Origin: an uncultured bacterium
GTDB taxonomy: Bacteria; Verrucomicrobiota; Kiritimatiellia; CAIKKV01; CAITUY01
Reading direction: 5' to 3'
Assembly: GCA_903895695.1 (NCBI GenBank)
Contig: CAITUY010000149.1
Coordinates: 1-38,102, forward strand
Length of the DNA stretch: 38,102 bases
The position numbers were made by a program, and so were the translations under genes. Of this stretch, positions 23,955 through 31,902 are shown in pieces. Numbering within the stretch: position 1 is the stretch's first letter; every line of letters starts with the position of its first letter. Below the pieces are notes generated by a model that was given only the letters and a program-made list of their open reading frames with translations, was not told the origin of the DNA and did not search any database.

Positions 23955-24779
23955 TTACAGCTTGAATTCCTTGAGCGCGGCCTCGGGTTTCGCGCCGTCA
24001 TTGATCACGGCATTCAGGGCCTCGATCAGGCGGACCGGATTCTTGGCCATGAAGATATTGCGCCCGAAGATGATCCCGCGCGCCCCAGCCCTGACGGAGT
24101 CGGCGGCCTTCTGCAGCACCGCCAGGTCGGTGTTGAGCTTGTCTGCGCCGATCGTGAAGACCGGCACCGGCGTGTTCTCGATGACCTCCGCGAAGTCCCG
24201 CCCGGTATAGAACGTCTTGATCAGGTCCGCGCCCAGTTCGGCCATGATGCGGGAGATCCGTTTGACCTTGCCGTGAACTTCGGCGGGCGTTTTTTCCTTG
24301 TGCTCAACCACGTAGCACTCGCCGATCAGGGGAATTCCGAGGCGCTCCTTTTGGCGCACCACCTCGGCAAAGATCTCGACGTTGCGGGTTTCGCGGGCCC
24401 GGTCGTTCTTTTCCTCGAGGAAGAGCGAGCAGATGACGGCGCCTGCCCCGGCGCGGACGGCTTCCTCCACTGTGGTGGCGATGGTGGTGAACCCTTCGCG
24501 ATACTCGAGGGGGTAGTAGAAGGACGCCGACCAGTTGATGCGCACCACCGGCACGGGGGCCGGGTCGGCCGCGAAGAGCGGCCAGTTCCGTTCCAGCATG
24601 AACCGGGGCAGAAGCAGGGCGTCGGTCGTTCGACAGTTCCGGATGGCCGTCTCGACGTTTTCCAGGCCGGGTTGGTCGCCGTATTCCACCACATGGTCAA
24701 CCGCCGAAATGACCAGGTTCTTCTTCCCTTTGAAGATGCGTGCAAGCCTGAGTTCAATGCCGGGATGCCGTGTATTCAT
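23955..24779 (-). CDS. Class I aldolase, DeoC/LacD (DhnA/LsrF-like) family
   Basis: 274 aa. The barrel begins with S-A-V-D-H (D28), then L-L-x-P-R, and contains the conserved G-A-D-L-I-K-T (K188, the Schiff-base lysine) and the phosphate-binding G-A-R-G-I-I-F-G-R-N near the C-terminus. Family members are class I fructose-bisphosphate-type or LsrF-type thiolase/aldolases. Following an isomerase and with a PfkB kinase in the same run, it is a good candidate for cleaving a ketose phosphate. A 217-base gap with an inverted-repeat element separates it from the upstream URO-D-family gene. Confidence 0.88.
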   Translation of the reverse strand: MNTRHPGIELRLARIFKGKKNLVISAVDHVVEYGDQPGLENVETAIRNCRTTDALLLPRFMLERNWPLFAADPAPVPVVRINWSASFYYPLEYREGFTTIATTVEEAVRAGAGAVICSLFLEEKNDRARETRNVEIFAEVVRQKERLGIPLIGECYVVEHKEKTPAEVHGKVKRISRIMAELGADLIKTFYTGRDFAEVIENTPVPVFTIGADKLNTDLAVLQKAADSVRAGARGIIFGRNIFMAKNPVRLIEALNAVINDGAKPEAALKEFKL

Positions 24780-24886
24780 CGTTGTTTCCGTCCTTGTTCA
24801 GCGGTTCCTTCAATCGTGACTCTCATCCTGATCGCCGTGCCTGGCAGCCTGTTGGGCTCACGCCTCCGCAGGGCACCAACCGACCT

Positions 24887-24957
24887 CTACCGGCGGGGGA
24901 CCGCCGGCTCCAGGTCGTTTTTGGCTCGTTTTGGAGCCGGCCGTCCTCGGCCGGTAG
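24887..24957. repeat. REPIN-like inverted pair of hairpins, intergenic
   Basis: Two 25-bp arms (24887-24911 and 24933-24957) are inverted copies with a few mismatches, separated by 21 bases. Each is itself a hairpin: CCGGCGG-GGGA-CCGCCGG (24890-24907) and CCGGCCG-TCCT-CGGCCGG (24937-24954). Outer ends are CTACC and GGTAG. It lies in the 217-base gap between the URO-D and aldolase genes and could act as a transcript-stabilising or attenuating structure within the operon. Confidence 0.75.
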
Positions 24958-24996
24958 CCATTGTGCGTGCCCATGGAACCCAAGTCCAACCGGCGG

Positions 24997-26169
24997 CTAG
25001 CCCCGCCCGTGCCGACGATAATACGCGAACCCCTCAATGAGCGTCTTCATGTTTTCGAGCGGCACGCCGGGAGCGATCGAGCTGGAGCAGCCCAGCATCA
25101 GCCCGGTCCGGGGGCCCTTCTCGACCAGCCAGTCCACCTGGCGCCGCACGTCGGCCGGTTTGCCGAACGGCAGCGTGGTGGTGACCGAGACCCCGGCGAT
25201 GATGAACAGGTCGCCGCCGTCGCGGGTCTTCATGCGGCAGATCTTCTCGTAGTCCATCCCGTCTTCGTACTGGAAGCCCTGGAAGCCGCCGATGCCGCAC
25301 TCGAGCAGGCGCGGCACCAGGTCCATCAGGTTGCCGTCGCAGTGCCAGATCAGGCGGATGCCGGCGTCCAGGAGCGGCTTGATCGAACGGGCGAAGTGCG
25401 GGAGCCAGAGCGCGTCGAGCGTCTTCACGTCCACCAGCATGCCGCGCGAGTCGGCCATGTCGTGATCGAGCCGGACCAGGCAGGGCAGGCCGCCCTCGAT
25501 GATGGCGCGGGCAGCGATGCGGTTGAACACCTCAGCGGCATCGGCATAAATGCGGAAGCCCCGCTCGATGACCTCCGGGTAAAGGGCGTAGGCCATGAAG
25601 TAGTTGGCATAGCCGTAGTGCCCGTACAGGAACCCGGGGAAGGTGAAGAACCCGCCGTAGGGCCCCTTCAGCATGTTCAGGCCGAAGAGTCGCTGCACCT
25701 CGACTTCGCCGGCGATGCGTTGGTGCACCTCTTCGTCGAGGTGGGCTTCCAGCTGGCGTTTCCATCCCTCCCAGTGCGGGAAAAGGTGCTTCTCCATGTG
25801 TGCGGCGGCGGCCTCGGGCGAATCGATGAGCATGCCGTTGCGGAGGATCTCCTCGGCGCCGGTCGTGGCGCCGCGCGGCGCATCCTTGTCATACCCCTGG
25901 TCCCTCATACTCAAGGGGTTGTCCGGGATCCACTGGTCGAGGAAGGAGACACCGGACTTGAGCATGAACTCGAGATAGACGCGGGTGGGGTCCTTCGGGT
26001 AGCTGCCTGGCGGATTGCCGGAAAGTTCCTCGATCTGCGACCACTGCATGGTCTGGAACAGCCACGTGGGAATCCCCTGGGTTGGACGCATCGCGATGGT
26101 GTCGAGCGCCAGCCTGGCATTGGAGTGCCAGTGCTCTTCAAATTCACGGAACCCAATGGGGGTGGTCAT
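24997..26169 (-). CDS. Uroporphyrinogen decarboxylase (URO-D) family protein
   Basis: 390 aa. The start is the ATG at 26169, about eight bases after GGAGGAGG; the frame is open much further upstream, but that part overlaps the amidohydrolase gene. The fold shows R-L-D-H-D-M-A-D, L-I-W-H-C-D-G-N-L (possible metal-binding His/Cys), G-F-Q-G-F-Q-Y and a C-terminal L-G-C-S-S-S-I-A-P-G-V-P-L-E-N-M. This divergent branch is common in PVC and anaerobic bacteria and resembles MtaA-type methyltransferases more than HemE, so haem synthesis is unlikely. Sugar-cluster context suggests an unknown role in carbohydrate or methyl-group metabolism. Confidence 0.85.
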   Translation of the reverse strand: MTTPIGFREFEEHWHSNARLALDTIAMRPTQGIPTWLFQTMQWSQIEELSGNPPGSYPKDPTRVYLEFMLKSGVSFLDQWIPDNPLSMRDQGYDKDAPRGATTGAEEILRNGMLIDSPEAAAAHMEKHLFPHWEGWKRQLEAHLDEEVHQRIAGEVEVQRLFGLNMLKGPYGGFFTFPGFLYGHYGYANYFMAYALYPEVIERGFRIYADAAEVFNRIAARAIIEGGLPCLVRLDHDMADSRGMLVDVKTLDALWLPHFARSIKPLLDAGIRLIWHCDGNLMDLVPRLLECGIGGFQGFQYEDGMDYEKICRMKTRDGGDLFIIAGVSVTTTLPFGKPADVRRQVDWLVEKGPRTGLMLGCSSSIAPGVPLENMKTLIEGFAYYRRHGRG

Positions 26170-26195
26170 TGCGCTAGCCTCCTCCGCCATGGCAC

Positions 26196-27257
26196 TCACC
26201 CCTTGCCGCCGGCCCCGGCGACCAGGCGCCGGGCGTTGCCGCAGAACACGGCCTCGAGGTCGGCCCGCGTGAGGCCCACGCGTTCCGCCGCGCGGCGGAA
26301 CGCGTCGAGTTCCTCGTAGAGGAAGAAGGTCAGCGCTGCCGCCTCGGCGCCCTCGGCCTCGGCCATGTTCCGGTCGCCGGAGACGTCGCCGTACAACCCT
26401 TTGGGAACGACGTTCACGTAGTGCCCGTCGCGCACGATGCGTTTCATGCGCATTCGCAGGATCGGCAGGTCGGTGCCGAAGAGCACGCGGCGCGGTCCGA
26501 CGCAGCGGAGGAGCTGCTCGAAGACCCGGCCGTTCGTGTTGGCGCTGAAGTCGAAGCACATCCGCTTCGTCTTGGCCAGGACCTCAAAGGCATTCCCGGC
26601 ATCCTCGTCGCAGTAGGCCCGGCCCACATGGGCGACGATCAGCTTCAGGTTCGGGAAGTCGCGCTCGATCTCCAGCATCTGGGCCAGGTTCAGCGGATCC
26701 TTGAGCCGCCCGTCGCGCGGGATGTGCAGCATCACGATCCAGCCGCGCCGGTCAAGCACGGCGAGTTGCTCGCGCGGGAAGAAGTCGAAGATGCGGATCT
26801 CCTTGCCGGGGATGCAGGCGGGCGCGAGCGAAAGGTAGCTTTTCGCCCCAACAAAACCGCCGGCCATGGTCCGTTCCTCAAGTTCCGCCGGGGACCAGGC
26901 CGGATCGCTGAAGATCAGGGCCGGCGCGGCGGCGCGGCGGGAGCAGTCGGCCACGTAGGCGTTGACGCGGTCGAGGTTGTCGGCCTGCGGGAGAGTCGCG
27001 AACAGGAGCGGCGTCACCCGTTTGCCCGGCAGCAGCAGCCGGTAGGTCTCCTGCAGATCCTCGATGGGGTTGTCGCGGGCCACCCGCGCGGGCCAGGTCA
27101 CGGAGCGTTCCTGGCCCCGGCTGGGGACCCCGGCCCGATAGTCCGCGTCGCGCCAGACGTGGGTGTGGATATCCACCAGTTCGTCCGGTAACCAGTCCCG
27201 CAGGCGCTCCGCATAGAAACGCCGGTCTACGTCCTTGATCTCAAGAAGGCTTTCCAT
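26196..27257 (-). CDS. Amidohydrolase (amidohydrolase_2 family)
   Basis: 353 aa from the ATG at 27257, preceded by GGAGCGG. The metal-dependent barrel is clear: V-D-I-H-T-H (H31/H33), V-M-L-H-I-P, L-I-V-A-H-V-G-R (His) and L-F-G-T-D-L-P (Asp). Members hydrolyse lactones, amides or decarboxylate; in sugar clusters they are often lactonases. It lies 26 bases upstream of the URO-D gene in transcription order and 42 bases after the Gfo/Idh/MocA gene, consistent with the dehydrogenase making a lactone or keto product that this enzyme opens. Confidence 0.88.
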   Translation of the reverse strand: MESLLEIKDVDRRFYAERLRDWLPDELVDIHTHVWRDADYRAGVPSRGQERSVTWPARVARDNPIEDLQETYRLLLPGKRVTPLLFATLPQADNLDRVNAYVADCSRRAAAPALIFSDPAWSPAELEERTMAGGFVGAKSYLSLAPACIPGKEIRIFDFFPREQLAVLDRRGWIVMLHIPRDGRLKDPLNLAQMLEIERDFPNLKLIVAHVGRAYCDEDAGNAFEVLAKTKRMCFDFSANTNGRVFEQLLRCVGPRRVLFGTDLPILRMRMKRIVRDGHYVNVVPKGLYGDVSGDRNMAEAEGAEAAALTFFLYEELDAFRRAAERVGLTRADLEAVFCGNARRLVAGAGGKG

Positions 27258-27299
27258 CACGCCGCTCCTTGGTCCTGCCGCCGCGCCCATGGATCCCGC

Positions 27300-28592
27300 C
27301 TACGCACCGGTATACCCATCCCTGGCCCACTCGGCCCGCGCCTGGGCGACGACCGCGCGATCGGGCGTGATCTTGCCGCGGATGGACGGCGGCGGCTGGC
27401 CGGGGGCGGCATGCGACGGGAAGGGCGACCAGTGGTCGTTCGCGAAGGCCTTGCGGCTCGATTCCTTGCTGAAGTCCGGGACATCGAAGGGCGCGCCGTC
27501 TTTCAGCGCGCTCTTCCAGGCGAGGATGCCGACGCTGCTCATGGCCACGCCGCGGTAGACGTCCAGATAGGGCGGCTTGCCGGAGCGGATGGCATTGGCG
27601 AATTCGAAGCTGGTCCAGAAATCGCCGCCGCCGTGGCCGGCCCTGTTGGCTAGGTCGGCATGTTCCGGCCAGTCGGGCACGTAGGTGCGTTCGGCGGGCT
27701 GCCCGGGTTCGCGCAACCAATCGTCGTGCCAGACGCGCACCTGGCCGGGGCCGAAATAGCCCGGCCCGCGGGTGGTCTCCATGGCGCCCTTGGTGCCATG
27801 CACGCGCGTCCAGTTGCTGTGGCCTGGCAGCCAGAGCCCGAAGAGGCGGAAGACGGCGCCGTTGTCCATGCGGCACAGGATCACCGACCCGGGATCGTTG
27901 ACGCGCGGCAGGGATTGCGTCACCTCCGGGGCGACGATCGAGAGACCGTTGATTTTTTGCGGCATGGTGTTGGTGATATACATCAGCGGCGCCAGGGCGT
28001 GGGTGCAGTAGTAGGTCGAAGGCAGCCAGTTGCGCCAGTGGTTCAGGCCCGGCGACAACTGCTTCAGTCCGACCGGCTCCATGGGGTGGTTGTACTCGCC
28101 CTCGGCATAGGTGACCCTGCCAAGCTCGCCCGTGCGGTAGAGCCGGCGCATTTCCATGTGGAACTGGGTATAGGGATAGTTTTCGGCCAGCATGTACGTC
28201 TTGCCGCTTTTCTCCACGGCGCGGCAGAGCGCCACGCCCTCGGCGAGGGTGCCGTTGCAGCTGCACTCGCTCATCACGTGCTTACCTGCGGCCAGCGCCT
28301 TGATCGCGAACGGCGCGTGCTCGTGGAAGTAGTTGGCCAGCACCACCGCGTCCATGTCGTGCTCCAGGAACTTGTCGTAGTCGGCGTAGGTGGCAACGCC
28401 GTAGCGCTTGCCCGCCTCCTTGAGCTTTTCCTCCCAGGAGTCGCAGATCGCCACCAGCTTCAAGCCGACGAGATCGGTCGCGCTCGAGGCAAAGTTGCTG
28501 CCGCGGCCCACGCCGATCACGCCGACGCGGATGGGCTTGGCGTTTCTGCTGTTCGCGGCGGTGGTCCCTGTCGCTGACTTCCGTGAGGTCAT
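27300..28592 (-). CDS. Gfo/Idh/MocA family oxidoreductase
   Basis: 430 aa. After a short hydrophilic N-terminus (about 20 residues) the Rossmann fold begins: R-V-G-V-I-G-V-G-R-G-S-N-F-A, then A-I-C-D-S, and D-A-V-V-L-A-N-Y-F-H-E-H. At the place of the family E-K-P motif it has M-S-E-C-S-C-N, so the usual Lys is missing. Members oxidise sugars or cyclitols with NAD(P). No Tat or Sec signal is apparent. A second family member, with an intact E-K-P, lies at 34907-36049. Confidence 0.9.
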   Translation of the reverse strand: MTSRKSATGTTAANSRNAKPIRVGVIGVGRGSNFASSATDLVGLKLVAICDSWEEKLKEAGKRYGVATYADYDKFLEHDMDAVVLANYFHEHAPFAIKALAAGKHVMSECSCNGTLAEGVALCRAVEKSGKTYMLAENYPYTQFHMEMRRLYRTGELGRVTYAEGEYNHPMEPVGLKQLSPGLNHWRNWLPSTYYCTHALAPLMYITNTMPQKINGLSIVAPEVTQSLPRVNDPGSVILCRMDNGAVFRLFGLWLPGHSNWTRVHGTKGAMETTRGPGYFGPGQVRVWHDDWLREPGQPAERTYVPDWPEHADLANRAGHGGGDFWTSFEFANAIRSGKPPYLDVYRGVAMSSVGILAWKSALKDGAPFDVPDFSKESSRKAFANDHWSPFPSHAAPGQPPPSIRGKITPDRAVVAQARAEWARDGYTGA

Positions 28593-28618
28593 CGGTGTGC
28601 CTTTTTGCCTAGTGTTGA

Positions 28619-29380
28619 TTAGTTATATTGGGCGGGTTCAGACCCGACCGCCAGGGCGTATCTCGTGTGGGTTCGATGCTTCAGCCATTCCGCCACGGGC
28701 AGCGCGCCGGCAAAGACCAGCCACCCGACCGCCAGAGCCCCGTATGGGCCGGTGTGCGGCTGCGCTAGGTGCATGGCGATCATCACCGGACACATGGTCA
28801 CGATGACGACCGGGATCTGGCGCGACAACGTCCAGAGCGAGTGCCGGGCTTCGTAGGCCGCCACCACGGTGACCATCGGGAAGACGGTCATAAAGCCCTG
28901 CAGCCAATGCTTGGTCAGGATGAGGACGGAGATCACGGCCGCGATCAGGGGCAGCTTTACCCAGACCGGCAGCGGGCTGCGGTGGGACGGCTCTTCGCGA
29001 TGCGGCTGGAGGTGGAGAAATGTCGCGCCCAAGGCTCCCACCGCGGCGCACGCGGTCCAGAACACCCAGCCCCCGCCGGGCAGCACACGCGCGATTGCTG
29101 CGCCCAGCACGCCGTATAGAATCGCGGCGGCGATGATGGCCAGGACGATGTGACGCTTGCCGTGGACGTGCAACCAGCGCACCCCGTGGACAAAGAGGAG
29201 TAATAGCGCCATCCCGAGCACGTTCGTCGCGTCCACCGGGCGGCCCACCGACAGGTAGGCCAGCGAAAACGGGAACGGAAACGTTACCAGCAAAGCCTTG
29301 GCCCTCGGCTGGCGGACATAAGCCACCAGGGTGGCCTGGATCGAGACCACGATCAGTAGCGCTATGTCCCAGCGTTCCAT
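28619..29380 (-). CDS. Uncharacterised polytopic membrane protein
   Basis: 253 aa with about seven or eight hydrophobic segments (roughly 4-22, 28-45, 52-68, 77-102, 106-124, 140-160, 163-182, 189-210 and 215-233). No transporter family is recognised and no ATP-binding or periplasmic partner is nearby. Its position in the sugar gene run, 26 bases from the Gfo/Idh/MocA gene and 9 from the isomerase-like gene, makes a transport role for the pathway substrate possible. That is inference only. Confidence 0.75.
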   Translation of the reverse strand: MERWDIALLIVVSIQATLVAYVRQPRAKALLVTFPFPFSLAYLSVGRPVDATNVLGMALLLLFVHGVRWLHVHGKRHIVLAIIAAAILYGVLGAAIARVLPGGGWVFWTACAAVGALGATFLHLQPHREEPSHRSPLPVWVKLPLIAAVISVLILTKHWLQGFMTVFPMVTVVAAYEARHSLWTLSRQIPVVIVTMCPVMIAMHLAQPHTGPYGALAVGWLVFAGALPVAEWLKHRTHTRYALAVGSEPAQYN

Positions 29381-29389
29381 GTCGCATTA

Positions 29390-30757
29390 TCAGGCAGTTC
29401 CTATCACGTCGATCTTGAGGAGCGCGCACAGGTCCTTGAGGAGCGCCCGGTTATCGCCGAAGGAGAGGATGTAGTGCTGGCTCATGACTTTCTGGATGAA
29501 CTCTTCCACCGGATAGTCGAAGATCATTTCCAGGCTCGGGAGTTGCGGGGCAGGGGGCGCCCAGCCGGCCTCTTCCCACTTGCGGGGTGTACGGGCTTCC
29601 GCCGTTGTCATATGCAGGCAGTAGCGGCCGTTGCCGTAGCCCAGCCGTGCCAAGGTGACCCGGCCGGTCTTGAGTTTGGACACGTTCAGGAGCCCCTCCC
29701 CGAAATTGCCGAAGGCGTTCGGCATGACCGCCACTTTCCCCTCGACGATCTCTGCCGGAACATAGTCGGGAACACCCATCAATGCCCCGTTGTCGAGAAA
29801 CTCGTAGAATTCCAGATAGGCGCCAACCTGTCCGGTCAGGGCGCGGACGATGAGCTGGGTCACGCTGCCCAGGCTGTCATTCTCGGGCACCGAGGAGATG
29901 CTCATCTCGTCATGCAACAAGGTCATGGCCCCTGCCGGGGCGAAGCCGAGTAGTTTCTTGATGCCGTCGACATCATTGAACGAGAAGCCCTGGTAGCCCC
30001 GCTCCTTGATTTTCGAGCTGATCGCCAGGTAGAGTTCCACCGATTTCTCCACCGTGCCTGCCTTTGGTTCCTTGATGAAGGTCCAGCGCGTCCGGACCTC
30101 GCGGGCCAGTCGAGACACTTCGGCGCGGTCGACTTTCCCGATCAGTTGGGCCAGTTCAAGCAACTCAAAGTGCTCGATCTCGGGACCGATGCGGGCCTTC
30201 AGCGACACGCCGTCGTACAGGGTGCCGTAAAGTCGCATGTCGCGGTAGCCGGCCATGCCGATCCGCGCCGTCCTCAGGAACGCCGCGGCTTGGGCTGCCC
30301 GGGCATAGCTCACGATTTCGTCGATCCTGGGCGGCTGCCCCCGGTAGGTGACCACGTATTTGAACGTGAACCCCATGTCCTCCATCGGCTTGCGCAGCGC
30401 CGTGGTGCCGGCCTGGTCAGCGGTCGTGACAAAACGGTCGCCCTCCTGCCACCCAGTCAAGCCCCAGAGCACGATCGGTTTGTGTTTGAACGGCTCGATG
30501 ACGGAGAACACCGCCCAGGAAGGAATCCAGCCGGCAACACAGATGATCAACACGTCGAATTCCACCCCAGCCTTCAGTTCCCGGACAGCCCGGGCCGCCT
30601 GAACGCCATCGGGGTCGTCGCTGACCGGCGCCGTCCGCACCAGTTCCATGCCCTGCTGCTCCAGAAGGCGAGCGGCGTCGGCACAACGCTTGTCGATGAA
30701 ATCGCGCGGGGTGTTGACTTCCCCAAACCCCACAAAGCCTGCCGTGATCTTGTTCAT
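29390..30757 (-). CDS. Second L-fucose/L-arabinose isomerase-like protein
   Basis: 455 aa. The N-terminal Rossmann-like domains carry F-D-V-L-I-I-C-V-A-G-W and P-I-V-L-W-G. The C-terminal half shows P-E-N-D-S-L-G-S (E292/D294), Y-L-E-F-Y-E-F (E316/E319) and a C-terminal H-Y-I-L-S-F-G-D-N-R, as in many uncharacterised fucose isomerase-like proteins. The metal set differs from the other isomerase here, so it probably acts on another substrate. It overlaps the PfkB kinase gene by 4 bases (ATGA), strongly implying coupled action. Confidence 0.8.
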   Translation of the reverse strand: MNKITAGFVGFGEVNTPRDFIDKRCADAARLLEQQGMELVRTAPVSDDPDGVQAARAVRELKAGVEFDVLIICVAGWIPSWAVFSVIEPFKHKPIVLWGLTGWQEGDRFVTTADQAGTTALRKPMEDMGFTFKYVVTYRGQPPRIDEIVSYARAAQAAAFLRTARIGMAGYRDMRLYGTLYDGVSLKARIGPEIEHFELLELAQLIGKVDRAEVSRLAREVRTRWTFIKEPKAGTVEKSVELYLAISSKIKERGYQGFSFNDVDGIKKLLGFAPAGAMTLLHDEMSISSVPENDSLGSVTQLIVRALTGQVGAYLEFYEFLDNGALMGVPDYVPAEIVEGKVAVMPNAFGNFGEGLLNVSKLKTGRVTLARLGYGNGRYCLHMTTAEARTPRKWEEAGWAPPAPQLPSLEMIFDYPVEEFIQKVMSQHYILSFGDNRALLKDLCALLKIDVIGTA

Positions 30758-31899
30758 AACGGTTTCTCCGCTCCCTTAATGAGGCTGGTCATATGCTTCC
30801 AGTCCCTGAGACCGGTCAGCGCGTCGTGGCCGTAGAGATTATCCCGGCCGGCCATCATGGCATAGGTTCCGGCGTCCCTGACGGTCATGCCCATTAGCAG
30901 GGCGGACAGGAACCCGGCCACGGCGCAGTCCCCGGCGCCGCAGGCATTGCAGAACCGGCCGGCCTCGACGGGGAACGGCGGGACCCAGGCCCCGTCCGGA
31001 CAGCCCTTGGGATCGCACAAGCGGAGTAGGGCGGTTGGGGCGGTGAGTGTCGCCAGGTTGCCGGTGCGAAGGTAGGCGCCTTGGTGGCCGGCCTTGATGA
31101 GCACGATCTTGACGCCCAGCGCCAGTACCCGGTCCGCCAACCGCGCGCAGGTCTCGGGCGGGATGGCGTCGATCATGTCGCCCCCGGCGGACTCGGCCAG
31201 GAGGCGGGCATAGAGCGTCGGCTCAAGCATGAAGAGAAGCTCTTCGAGGCTGGGCGCGAAGATATCGACGAGCGGCAGCGTAGCGGACAGAATGGCTTGC
31301 CAGTCGGCCTTTCCCGCAGGGCTGTCCGAATCCGGCAAGGTCATGTCCAGCGAGACCGCGACACCCCGCTCGCGCACACGCCCCAGGAGCTTTTGCAGTT
31401 CCGCTCCGCCGTTCGTCCACAAGGCTTTCATCAGGGGCGGATAACCAAAATGGAAAAGCCGGCTCTGGCCGACGATGTCATAGTCAAGATCATCGGCCGT
31501 AAAAGTGCGATTGCAGCCGGCATCCTCCAGGAAGAAGCGATCGGAGCCGGGCGGGGCGATGACGAGCCCGTAGGCGGTCCCGGCCAGGCGGCTCCGCCGG
31601 ATCCCGCGTGAGACGCCTGCTTGCGCGAGGCGGGCCAATGCCAAGTCACCGAGATCATCGCAACCCAGGCAGCCCATCAGTTCGACCCGCTGCCCGAAGC
31701 GCAGCATCGCCAGGCCGGTATTGGCCACCACGCCGCCCAGCGAAACGCTCAAGCCTTCCGTCTCGATGAGTTTGCCGGGCCGAAACAATTCCGAAAACGG
31801 CACGGCTTGCCTGGAAGGCGCGAACCCGGGTGTCAGGTCGACGCCCAGATAGCCTGCCACGACGGCATCAATGGGTCGGGATGTGGAATCCGTGGTCAA
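30754..31899 (-). CDS. PfkB-family carbohydrate kinase
   Basis: 381 aa with a TTG start; GGAG lies eight bases before it and overlaps the end of the previous gene. Ribokinase-fold motifs: S-L-G-G-V-V-A-N-T-G-L-A (about 52-63), G-C-L-G-x-D-x-L-G (about 75-83) and the C-terminal signature N-A-C-G-A-G-D-C-A-V-A-G-F, with the anion-hole G-A-G-D. It phosphorylates a sugar or sugar-like alcohol with ATP. With the isomerases and the class I aldolase it completes a possible isomerise-phosphorylate-cleave route. Confidence 0.9.
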   Translation of the reverse strand: MTTDSTSRPIDAVVAGYLGVDLTPGFAPSRQAVPFSELFRPGKLIETEGLSVSLGGVVANTGLAMLRFGQRVELMGCLGCDDLGDLALARLAQAGVSRGIRRSRLAGTAYGLVIAPPGSDRFFLEDAGCNRTFTADDLDYDIVGQSRLFHFGYPPLMKALWTNGGAELQKLLGRVRERGVAVSLDMTLPDSDSPAGKADWQAILSATLPLVDIFAPSLEELLFMLEPTLYARLLAESAGGDMIDAIPPETCARLADRVLALGVKIVLIKAGHQGAYLRTGNLATLTAPTALLRLCDPKGCPDGAWVPPFPVEAGRFCNACGAGDCAVAGFLSALLMGMTVRDAGTYAMMAGRDNLYGHDALTGLRDWKHMTSLIKGAEKPL

Positions 31900-31902
31900 C
31901 GG

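Noticed and set aside
24997..26169. Assignment as HemE of haem biosynthesis
   Set aside because: The sequence is a divergent URO-D-fold member without the usual HemE N-terminal R-x-P-x-W-x-M-R-Q-A-G motif and lies in a sugar cluster.
26170..26559. Long N-terminal extension of the URO-D-family frame
   Set aside because: It lies inside the amidohydrolase gene and reads as Arg-rich shadow sequence; the ATG at 26169 has a strong ribosome site.
22627..28577. Long plus-strand frames opposite the sugar genes
   Set aside because: Composition (His, Gly, Arg, Val-rich) and lack of motifs show they are shadows of the minus-strand isomerase, aldolase, URO-D, amidohydrolase and dehydrogenase genes.
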